From NCBI GenBank assembly GCA_013416395.1, contig JACCEP010000002.1, forward strand, positions 434,001 through 498,000: a stretch of DNA of 64,000 bases. The letters run 5' to 3'. This DNA comes from Alcaligenaceae bacterium. Lineage in GTDB: Bacteria > Pseudomonadota > Gammaproteobacteria > Burkholderiales > Burkholderiaceae_B. The stretch's first letter is position 1. Each line of letters begins with the position of its first letter. Both the position numbers and the translations under genes were made by a program. Below are positions 57,821 to 64,000 of the stretch, piece after piece. The notes under the pieces were generated by a model that saw only the letters and a list, made by a program, of their open reading frames with translations, was not told the DNA's origin and did not search any database.

Positions 57821-58056
57821 GGCACAGCCATTACCACCGCGACGTCAAGCACTTGGACACCATAGACGTCTACCGCGTACTGCAGATGTTCGACGTCACC
57901 GACCCATGCGCACAGCACGCGATCAAGAAGCTGCTGTGTGCCGGCCAGCGCGGCGTCAAAACCGAAGAGCAGGATATACGCGAGGCGCACGACACGCTGG
58001 CCAGGCGCCTGCAGATGTTTGCCGAAGATGATGCGGCGCTGGAGGGAGCAGAGTGA
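57817..58056 (+). CDS. Hypothetical phage protein, possibly DUF3310-like
   Basis: 79 residues. The pattern HYHRDVKHLDTIDVYRVLQMFDVTDPCAQHAIKKLL and then AGQRGVKTEEQDIREAHDTLARRLQMF resembles small phage DUF3310/SaV proteins (H-Y near the start and a KKLLxAGxRG helix). The family call is weak. It overlaps rusA by ATGA. Confidence 0.5.
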   Translation: MRHSHYHRDVKHLDTIDVYRVLQMFDVTDPCAQHAIKKLLCAGQRGVKTEEQDIREAHDTLARRLQMFAEDDAALEGAE

Positions 58057-58379
58057 CACACGCAGAATACAGAGATGCCGCAATAGCCAAGCTACGCGCC
58101 GCTGGAATGAAGATAGCCACCGGATCACGATCCGCCGCCATCGTTACTGCAATCGAAAAGCTAACGGGCAGAGAGTACGGGTATAGGCGCGATCATGTGG
58201 CGCTGGTTCGGCTGTTCGTAGATGGGCCTGCTGAGTCCAAGGTAAAGCCCGCAGCGTTTCGTGCCATGTGCCAAGAGCCGCGCCCCAGGCTGGCAGAGAT
58301 TAACGCAGCCCAGCCACCAATGAGGACGCCGTGCGGCACCGGCAATGAGCGTGAGCTTTCTAAGGGGTTAGTCCGATGA
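58053..58379 (+). CDS. Hypothetical phage protein
   Basis: 108 residues with a GTG start (GTGA overlap). An N-terminal helical part (YRDAAIAKLRAAGMKIATGSRSAAIVTAIEKLTGREYGYRRDHV) could be a DNA-binding domain; the C-terminal part is Pro-rich and flexible. No family recognised. Confidence 0.5.
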   Translation: MTHAEYRDAAIAKLRAAGMKIATGSRSAAIVTAIEKLTGREYGYRRDHVALVRLFVDGPAESKVKPAAFRAMCQEPRPRLAEINAAQPPMRTPCGTGNERELSKGLVR

Positions 58380-58504
58380 CAAATACACAAGGCTTAATAA
58401 TCGCTGGCATCGTGCTTATAGCCCCGCATTTGTCCGTCAAGTTTGCAAATATATGCGTAATTGTCATAGTGGCCGCACTAGCTGCGCAGTGGGTGTACGC
58501 ATGA
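58376..58504 (+). CDS. 42-residue membrane protein
   Basis: ATG 58376 overlaps the previous stop (ATGA), and its TGA overlaps the next ATG (ATGA). Two hydrophobic stretches (LIIAGIVLIAP and ICVIVIVAALAAQW) could form a hairpin in the membrane. Tight coupling makes it credible. Function unknown. Confidence 0.5.
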   Translation: MTNTQGLIIAGIVLIAPHLSVKFANICVIVIVAALAAQWVYA

Positions 58505-58677
58505 GCAGTCCAATATTCCATCCAATCGAGTTGGCATCCGTGGGCCGCGCCCAGCTTATGGATATGACAACGCACCTAGAAACCAAAGAGACAGTATGGG
58601 TCGTTATTGCAGACTCGGGCGAGCGCTTGCATTTGTCGCAAGCATACGTGGATATGCTGTTGCAGGCGCAGCCATGA
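58501..58677 (+). CDS. Small phage protein
   Basis: 58 residues from ATG 58501 (ATGA overlap). Sequence is balanced (FHPIELASVGRAQLMDMTTHLETKETVWVVIADSGERLHLS) with a short strand-helix pattern. No family recognised. Coupled to the following membrane protein gene. Confidence 0.5.
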   Translation: MSSPIFHPIELASVGRAQLMDMTTHLETKETVWVVIADSGERLHLSQAYVDMLLQAQP

Positions 58678-58826
58678 AACCCATAACCCTACTCACAGCC
58701 CTGCTAGTCATGCTGCGCGTGTCTGGCCTGGCTGAAATTCCATGGGGCTGGGTGTTCGCACCGATGATTATTGTTTTCTCCAGCGCGATCATTGGCATGG
58801 TCATTTCTGCAGCGAGGCGTAAATAA
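58674..58826 (+). CDS. 50-residue two-pass membrane protein
   Basis: ATG 58674 overlaps the previous stop. Two hydrophobic segments (ITLLTALLVMLRVSGLA and WVFAPMIIVFSSAIIGMVI) end in a basic tail AARRK. It might be an early inner-membrane peptide of the phage. No family recognised. Confidence 0.5.
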   Translation: MKPITLLTALLVMLRVSGLAEIPWGWVFAPMIIVFSSAIIGMVISAARRK

Positions 58827-59270
58827 ATGCAACACATAGACGACCACTTCATCAAGCGCCTGGAAAACTGGGGCCGACACTACCGCCCAGGCCGAGGCAG
58901 TGCAGGCACAAGCATTACTGCCATTGTGTGCGAGCGCATGGCAGACGCGGCAGGCAGGCGACCAAAGGATGACTACAGAGAGGTGCATCCGAGACCAGAG
59001 ATCGACGAGGCCGACGCGCAGGTCATCGAATGGTGCTGGAGCCGTGCTGCGCATCGCATGGATGCTGCGCACAGGGCATTGCTCAAAGCGCATTTCGTTA
59101 TGTCGCACGATAAGCGCATGACGTGTCGAGTGTTGCGAATTGTTCCGCGATCTTATGATTCAAAGCTGGATCAATCTATACGGTTATTTCAACAATCTGT
59201 TGCAATATTAGAGGAATTCGGGGATAATATCGCTAGCATTACCAGACAACCGGCGCATATTGCCGAGTAG
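58827..59270 (+). CDS. Late antiterminator Q-like protein (putative)
   Basis: 147 residues. The family-like elements are a basic N-terminal WGRHYRPGRG, a central EWCWSRAAHRMDAAHRALLKAHFVM helix pair and a C-terminal helix. It lies as last gene of the early right operon, ahead of a double terminator and terminase, the place of Q. Sequence similarity to known Q families is only suggestive. If correct, it would let RNA polymerase pass the terminators at 59320-59422. Confidence 0.6.
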   Translation: MQHIDDHFIKRLENWGRHYRPGRGSAGTSITAIVCERMADAAGRRPKDDYREVHPRPEIDEADAQVIEWCWSRAAHRMDAAHRALLKAHFVMSHDKRMTCRVLRIVPRSYDSKLDQSIRLFQQSVAILEEFGDNIASITRQPAHIAE

Positions 59271-59319
59271 AAGCCCACAAGGCGGTAGCTCCGACTCCCG
59301 CCGAAACGAATTCCAGATT

Positions 59320-59349
59320 AAGCCCCTAGAGAAATCATGGGGCTTTTTT
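59320..59349 (+). terminator. Terminator upstream of the packaging genes
   Basis: AAGCCCC/GGGGCTT stem (7 bp, 12-nt loop) followed by six T. It lies 50 bp after the Q-like gene and would block early transcripts from entering the terminase genes. Confidence 0.85.
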
Positions 59350-59381
59350 GCGTCTCCTCCTGCGGCACCCGCCGTACTTTG

Positions 59382-59422
59382 ACCCCGCTTGAGCTTTACG
59401 GCTTTGGTGGGGTTTTCTTTTT
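59382..59422 (+). terminator. Second terminator-like hairpin before terminase
   Basis: ACCCC pairs with GGGGT, with an inner AGC/GCT stem, followed by TTTTC and six T. With the first hairpin it makes a double stop, typical ahead of Q-controlled late genes. Confidence 0.6.
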
Positions 59423-59456
59423 TCAGGACGACCGACCAATAAAGTCGTGAGTGATT

Positions 59457-59849
59457 ATGAACCTTACGCCTAAGCAAGAATCATTCTGTCTTGTGTACCT
59501 GGAAACCGGCAACGGCAGCGAAGCGTACAGACAAGCCTACCAGCCCAAAAAGATGACGGAAAAGTCCGTTAATGAGAAAGCTTCTCAGATGCTGGCTATG
59601 GTCAAGATCAAGTCAAGACTTGAGGAATTGCGTAAACCGGTGCGAGAAAAGGCCCTGTTGACGCTTGAGAGCCACTTGCAGCGCCTCGAAGAACTCAGCC
59701 GTGCATCAGAGGCCGCAGAGCAGTACAGCGCCGCTATAACGGCTGAGACGAACCGAGGCAAGGCCGCTGGCTTGTATGTGGAAAAGACGGAGCTAACCGG
59801 TAAAGACGGCGGCCCACTCGATCACAGCATCACCGTCTCCTTCAAATAA
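59457..59849 (+). CDS. Terminase small subunit
   Basis: 130 residues from ATG 59457; GTG 59451 is an in-frame alternative. The N-terminal MNLTPKQESFCLVYLETGNGSEAYRQAY is the Terminase_2 helix-turn-helix; the remainder is helical, with a SHLQRLEELSRASEAAEQ coiled coil for oligomerisation and an N-terminal basic part. It recognises the packaging site. Immediately before terL. Confidence 0.88.
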   Translation: MNLTPKQESFCLVYLETGNGSEAYRQAYQPKKMTEKSVNEKASQMLAMVKIKSRLEELRKPVREKALLTLESHLQRLEELSRASEAAEQYSAAITAETNRGKAAGLYVEKTELTGKDGGPLDHSITVSFK

Positions 59850-61133
59850 ATGGAAGCTCAGTTTCCTAAGAAGCTGCGCTGCCTATTCCAGCCCTCGCGC
59901 TACAAGTTCATACGCGGCGGTCGAGGCGGCGCTAAGTCGTGGTCAATCGCCAGGGCGCTGCTTATCAAAGGTGCAGCCAAGCCCACCCGTATTCTTTGCA
60001 CTCGGGAAGTGCAAAAGTCGATCAAGCAGTCTGTACACCAGCTTCTGCGCGATCAGATAACCAGCCTTGGCCTTGATTCGTTCTACCAAGTGCTTGAAAC
60101 CGAAATCAGAGGAAAGAACGGCACACTGTTTTTGTTCTCTGGGCTGTCAGACCTCACCGCCGATAGCATCAAATCTTTTGAGGGTGTTGATGTGGTCTGG
60201 CTGGAGGAGGCACATTCGATCACCGGTCGGTCGTTAAATATTCTCATCCCGACGATTCGCCGCGAGCAGTCAGAAATATGGGCCTCGTTTAACCCAGAAT
60301 TAGATACCGATCCGATTTACGTGATGGCGGTCAAAGAGCCGCCGCCTGATTCGATTAGCGTGGAGATTAATTGGAACGACAACCCTTGGTTTCCGAAGGT
60401 GCTTGAGTTGGAGAGGCAGCACGCCAAAGCCACAATGAAGCCCGCTGAATACAACCACGTATGGGAAGGTAAGTGCCGTCCTGCAGTAGAAGGCGCAATA
60501 TACGCCGACGAAATAGCCAAGGTTGAGGAGCAAGGGCGCCTGTGCAGGCTGCATTACGATCCGCTGTTAAAAGTGCACACGATATGGGATTTGGGCTTTA
60601 ACGACGCCATGTCGATCATTCTGGTTCAGCGTTTGGCGTCAGAAATTCGGGTTATTGACTACATCGAGGACGTGCGCAGGACGATTACCAGCTACGTGAC
60701 TGATCAGGATCAGGATAGCCTGGCACAGCGCAACTTTAATTGGGGCAATGACTGGTTGCCACATGATGGTTGGGCCACGCGCCACCAATCGGGACGAAGC
60801 GATGCTGATGTGATTAAAGCGCTGGGCCGCGAACCAACACGAGTGCCTGGCGCAGATGTTGAGGGTGGCATCAGGAAAGCCCGCGGCATATTCCCGAGGG
60901 TTTACTTTAATTCCGAATCGGCAGGCGTCAGAGAGCTTGTGGAGCATCTACGCAGGTATCGGCGGCACGTTAACCGTCAGACGCAAGAGGCAGGTGCGCC
61001 AGTTCATGACGCGCACTCACACGGCGCAGACGCATTTAGGTATCTGGCGCTGGTGGCCGACGATCTACAGAACGAAGTGCAGCGGCAAGATAATCGCGAT
61101 GATGTTGCGGTTATCGGCGGCTGGATGGGATAA
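59850..61133 (+). CDS. Terminase large subunit (PBSX-type)
   Basis: 427 residues, usual for the PBSX/Terminase_3 group. Walker A is GGRGGAKS with Lys29, Walker B is DVVWLEEAHS, and the coupling motif SFNPELDTDP follows. The C-terminal nuclease begins near HTIWDLGFND (metal Asp) and the late HDAHSHGADAFRYLAL segment supplies further metal-binding residues. It cuts and pumps phage DNA into the prohead. Next to terS without gap. Confidence 0.95.
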   Translation: MEAQFPKKLRCLFQPSRYKFIRGGRGGAKSWSIARALLIKGAAKPTRILCTREVQKSIKQSVHQLLRDQITSLGLDSFYQVLETEIRGKNGTLFLFSGLSDLTADSIKSFEGVDVVWLEEAHSITGRSLNILIPTIRREQSEIWASFNPELDTDPIYVMAVKEPPPDSISVEINWNDNPWFPKVLELERQHAKATMKPAEYNHVWEGKCRPAVEGAIYADEIAKVEEQGRLCRLHYDPLLKVHTIWDLGFNDAMSIILVQRLASEIRVIDYIEDVRRTITSYVTDQDQDSLAQRNFNWGNDWLPHDGWATRHQSGRSDADVIKALGREPTRVPGADVEGGIRKARGIFPRVYFNSESAGVRELVEHLRRYRRHVNRQTQEAGAPVHDAHSHGADAFRYLALVADDLQNEVQRQDNRDDVAVIGGWMG

Positions 61134-61144
61134 CAGGATAAAAC

Positions 61145-62350
61145 ATGGTTGACGTCATTCCTGGCACAAACAACAGAGCCATACGCGAAGTTATTGACGG
61201 GCTAGAGCGGTTTACGCCCATCATTAGTTTTGGTGGTGCGTCTTTGGAAAAGCAAGAGCAGATTGAGGCGTTGTTGGGGCAGTCTGTGTCGTTGTTAACG
61301 CTCATTGGCCTGAATTATTTCTTGGCCACTGGCGCTGACGCGCTGTGGTACGACCCCTCTGATTTTTCCACGCTCTTTCAGGACGCAGACGGCACCATCC
61401 CCGTCACTGCCGTTGAGCAGCCTGTGGGTTTGATGCTTGGTAAGGATAAGGGATTGGTGCGGGGGCCAGAGTTGGTCTTTATTGCCAACTGGAATAAATA
61501 CAATACTAGTAATGGGACTATCTCAACGTCTGGTGAAACAATCACTGTGACTTCGACGAACGGCTCTTTTGGAGCCATTCAAGATATCGCCGCGAGTGGG
61601 CCAAAATTACTAGAAGTATCGTTTAACATAAACTCAATGCTTACCGGTGGGCAAAACATCACTGTGTATGAGGTAGGGGGCTTTACGGTTCCTCTTGCGC
61701 CAGCAATAACCGCAGCGATAGGTAAACAGAAGTTTGTGGTGAATGGCTCAAATGGCGTTCGCCTTTACATAAGAAGTCCAGACACAGGGCAATCCGTAAG
61801 CGTAAGTGACTTCAGCGTCCGCGAAATCCCCGGCACCCACGCCTACCAAGAAACCAGCACTGCCCGTCCCATTCTCAAGCAGGACGAGTATGGGAGATAC
61901 TATCTACAGCCTGATGGGACGGATGATCAGTATCTTCTGTCGAAGCCGATTGATTTAAATAGCGGCTTAATCGGCTGGGCTGGATCGACTCCCACCAAAT
62001 CAGGCGCGTTGTTAGCGGCAGGAGCGTCAAGCGGCTATCTGTCTGGCTCTACTTCTGGCTGGTCGAGGGATAACGGCGGCACCATACCAGTCGGGCTGGC
62101 TGGAAAGGCGCGGCAATCTGTTTTGGCAATCACGAACGGCACGACCAACACGCAATTTAAAGACAGCGTATCGGGCACGGCGTCAGTTACGGCGCTATCA
62201 ACAGGGCTTGGTGCAATCGACACATTGCTTAAAAACCCTATTGACAGTCGATTCTACGGCCTAATAGCCCGAGCTGGACCATCCACACCCGCAGAGCAAG
62301 CCCTCGTCCTGCGCTACCTCGATTCCCTACTCGGTGAGGTGTCGCCATGA
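61145..62350 (+). CDS. Phage structural protein with LamG-like C-terminus, shares its N-terminus with gene at 62680
   Basis: 401 residues. Residues 1-30 (MVDVIPGTNNRAIREVIDGLERF, then TPI) nearly match the start of the 68-residue protein 330 bp downstream. Next comes ADALWYDPSDFSTLFQDADGTIPVTAVEQPVGLMLG, a motif common in phage virion proteins that carry LamG or carbohydrate-binding tails. The C-terminal half is beta-rich. Its place between terminase and portal is unusual for a decoration or fibre protein. It looks like a moron built on a copied small gene. Confidence 0.6.
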   Translation: MVDVIPGTNNRAIREVIDGLERFTPIISFGGASLEKQEQIEALLGQSVSLLTLIGLNYFLATGADALWYDPSDFSTLFQDADGTIPVTAVEQPVGLMLGKDKGLVRGPELVFIANWNKYNTSNGTISTSGETITVTSTNGSFGAIQDIAASGPKLLEVSFNINSMLTGGQNITVYEVGGFTVPLAPAITAAIGKQKFVVNGSNGVRLYIRSPDTGQSVSVSDFSVREIPGTHAYQETSTARPILKQDEYGRYYLQPDGTDDQYLLSKPIDLNSGLIGWAGSTPTKSGALLAAGASSGYLSGSTSGWSRDNGGTIPVGLAGKARQSVLAITNGTTNTQFKDSVSGTASVTALSTGLGAIDTLLKNPIDSRFYGLIARAGPSTPAEQALVLRYLDSLLGEVSP

Positions 62351-62676
62351 CCACGTATATACACCAGTGTCTTATCGTCACAGCAAGCATGGCCCCACTC
62401 GCAAGGCAGCTTACCGCAGCGGTAGCAGGGCCAGCAGGCGAAGGGATGTTTGTCGTTCCACTATCACCTACAGGGGCAGAGCCAGCTACGCACTTTATCA
62501 GCACAGGCATGATAGAGGACACGATGCTGGCTCCACTGCAATCGGCAGAGACGCTGCATGAGCTATCGGGCGTACCGCTAGAGACGTGCGAGGCACTACT
62601 GGCATCTAGCGATATATCGGATGACCAGCCCGAGGTTGCACTGGCGCGGCTAAACCTTCAACTCATATCGGAGTAA
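62347..62676 (+). CDS. Hypothetical phage protein, probable fibre chaperone or accessory
   Basis: 109 residues with ATGA overlap to the preceding structural gene. Hydrophilic, with TTYIHQCLIVTASMAPLARQLTAAVAGPAGEGMFVVPLSPTG and a C-terminal acidic helix. Phage fibre genes are often followed by such small acidic proteins that assist folding or attachment; no family is recognised. Confidence 0.5.
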   Translation: MTTYIHQCLIVTASMAPLARQLTAAVAGPAGEGMFVVPLSPTGAEPATHFISTGMIEDTMLAPLQSAETLHELSGVPLETCEALLASSDISDDQPEVALARLNLQLISE

Positions 62677-62679
62677 CCC

Positions 62680-62886
62680 ATGGTAGATGTAGTTCCAGGC
62701 ACCCAAAACAAGGCGGTGCGAGACGTTGTTGATGGCCGCGAGTACTTCACGCCCATTGTCTCAGCGCCCGGAGTCCCAAGTGGCGGCGATGCAACGGCAG
62801 CGAAGCAAGACGATATGATCGTGCTTATGACCTCCATGGTCAGCCTGCTTGAAGACATTAAAACCAACACCACGCCCGCACCGTAA
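62680..62886 (+). CDS. 68-residue protein sharing the MVDVxPGTxN module
   Basis: Opens MVDVVPGTQNKAVRDVVDGREYFTPIVS, matching the start of the 401-residue protein. The C-terminal part (AAKQDDMIVLMTSMVSLLEDIKTNT) is helical and also echoes the 401-residue protein's KQEQIEALLGQSVSLL region. So the whole small protein seems homologous to the first ~60 residues of the larger one. One-base overlap with the portal ATG. Confidence 0.6.
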   Translation: MVDVVPGTQNKAVRDVVDGREYFTPIVSAPGVPSGGDATAAKQDDMIVLMTSMVSLLEDIKTNTTPAP

Positions 62887-64000
62887 TGGCTGATAATCAG
62901 AAGATCATCGACGCGGCCCGCGAGCGCATGACGCTGTGCGTGGATTCTGAGAACACAAACCGCGCTGATGCCGTTGACGATCTGAAGTTCTTAAAGGGCG
63001 ATCAATGGCCTGCTGACGCGAAAAAGCAGCGTGAGCTTGAAGGCAGGCCATGCTTGACGATCAATAAGTTGCCTGCCTTCTTACGCCAGATCACCAACGA
63101 CCAGCGCCAGAACACGCCTGCAATCAAGGTGCACCCGGTTGATGATGGCGCGGATATTGAGACCGCCAAGGTCGTGCAAGGCATGATCCGCCACATCGAG
63201 TACGACAGCAACGCTGATTCAGCGTACGACACAGCGGTCAACAGCGCAGCAGCATGCGGTATTGGCTGGTTCCGGCTGGTGACCGAGTACGACAGCGAGA
63301 CCTCGTTTGATCAGGTCATCCGCTTTAAGCGCATCCGTAACGCCATGTCGGTTTATCGCGATCCGTACAGCCAGGAGCCAGACGGCAGCGACATGAGGTT
63401 TTGCTTTATCACCGACCTCATGAATAAGGATGAATTTAAGCGCCAGCACCCGAAAGCCCAGATCACCAGCGGCATTCAAGAGTACGGCATGGGCGATTCG
63501 TACAAGAACTGGCTGCAAGATGATGGTGTGGTCATCGCTGAGTACTACTGGATTGATGATGTTGACGACACGCTTGTCATGCTCTCTGATGGCTCTACCG
63601 GATTTAAGTCGCAGCTAGACGATGCTGCCATTGAGGCGGCTGGCATTGAAGTGGTGGCTGAGCGACCGTCCGCACGTCGCATTGTGCGCTGGGCCAAGAT
63701 CACCGGCATGGACGTGCTGGAAGATGCCGAAATACCATGCCGTTGGATTCCAGTGTTCCCGGTCTACGGCGAAGAGTTGGATATCGAGGGCGAAGTCACG
63801 TTAAAAGGCGTGGTGCGTAACGCCAAAGACCCGGCCCGTATGTACAACTACTGGATGACCTCGGCAACCGAAGAGGTCTCTCTACGGCCCAAGACGCCAT
63901 TCATCGGCGCAGAAGGCCAGTTCGATGCTGACTCAGCCAAGTGGAAAACGGCGAACGTCAAGAGCTTTCCGTACATTCAGTACAAGCCCGTCACGCTTAA
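62886..64000 (+). CDS. Portal protein, P22-type, 3' truncated by the window
   Basis: ATG 62886 overlaps the previous stop (TAATG); 371 codons are visible and the frame stays open to the end of the window. The start MADNQKIIDAARERM, the region FLKGDQWPADAKKQRELEGRP, and LTINKLPAFLRQITNDQRQNTP are characteristic of the P22-type portal family. Later VYRDPYSQEPDGSDMRFCF and the WIPVFPVYGEELDIEG segment also fit. It forms the dodecameric DNA gate of the prohead. The gene follows terminase as usual, apart from the three inserted genes. Confidence 0.88.
   Translation, partial: MADNQKIIDAARERMTLCVDSENTNRADAVDDLKFLKGDQWPADAKKQRELEGRPCLTINKLPAFLRQITNDQRQNTPAIKVHPVDDGADIETAKVVQGMIRHIEYDSNADSAYDTAVNSAAACGIGWFRLVTEYDSETSFDQVIRFKRIRNAMSVYRDPYSQEPDGSDMRFCFITDLMNKDEFKRQHPKAQITSGIQEYGMGDSYKNWLQDDGVVIAEYYWIDDVDDTLVMLSDGSTGFKSQLDDAAIEAAGIEVVAERPSARRIVRWAKITGMDVLEDAEIPCRWIPVFPVYGEELDIEGEVTLKGVVRNAKDPARMYNYWMTSATEEVSLRPKTPFIGAEGQFDADSAKWKTANVKSFPYIQYKPVTL

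Overview
The window looks like chromosome of a betaproteobacterium of the Alcaligenaceae type (Bordetella, Achromobacter, Pusillimonas relatives). The signs are the core block ilvI-ilvH-ilvC, psd-pssA, rpsO-pnp, the 89-residue S15, a Bug-family tricarboxylate receptor, a class I ketol-acid reductoisomerase and moderately high GC. Genus is inference. About 33 kb of chromosome (9.9-43.6 kb) lies between two prophage arms.

Left arm, 1-9.8 kb: the distal late genes of a siphovirus-like prophage, all on the + strand. They encode a gpL-like minor tail protein, an NlpC/P60-like assembly protein, tail tip protein J, a fibre with an SGNH esterase domain and a LamG-like protein. A full lysis cassette follows (holin, SAR endolysin, Rz with Rz1 nested in another frame, and a 20-residue Trp-rich ORF), then collagen-like fibre genes with a 47-residue repeating module. 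The arm ends at two minus-strand terminators and tRNA-Ser(CGA).

Chromosome, 10-43.6 kb: a 3-hydroxybutyrate dehydrogenase, yaaA and a FUSC transporter come first. Next is a catabolic operon of SDR, acyl-CoA dehydrogenase, APH-type kinase, DUF6285-like protein, AMP-forming CoA ligase, a five-gene Liv-type ABC importer and a TetR regulator. The five enzymes match the set of the Pseudomonas levulinate (lva) pathway for 4-hydroxy acids. ilvIHC follows, then a Fur-controlled hmuSTUV heme import and degradation operon sitting between ilvC and psd-pssA. After that come a convergent lipoprotein gene, a degenerate minisatellite, rpsO-pnp and a YkgJ-like protein. A LysR regulator is divergent from a small operon of a second 3-hydroxybutyrate dehydrogenase, fumarylacetoacetase and a Bug receptor.

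Right arm, 43.6-64 kb: the early half of a lambdoid prophage. A leftward operon runs from a clear promoter (TTGACA, 17 nt, CATAAT) overlapped by two palindromic operators. Its first gene is a probable Acb2 anti-CBASS cyclic-nucleotide sponge. Then come many small ORFs, a Sak4-like ATPase, SSB-like, Gp157 and RdgC recombination module, a small methyltransferase, and an AlpA/Xis-like protein at the junction. A lysogenic unit encodes the repressor, a Rap1a/Tai-like protein and a lipoprotein. The rightward operon starts with cro under a perfect operator and continues with NinB, nuclease-like proteins, a replication protein, helicase, RusA, a Q-like protein, terminase and a P22-type portal that runs off the window. 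No integrase is visible in either arm. Together the two arms carry complementary halves of one lambdoid gene order.
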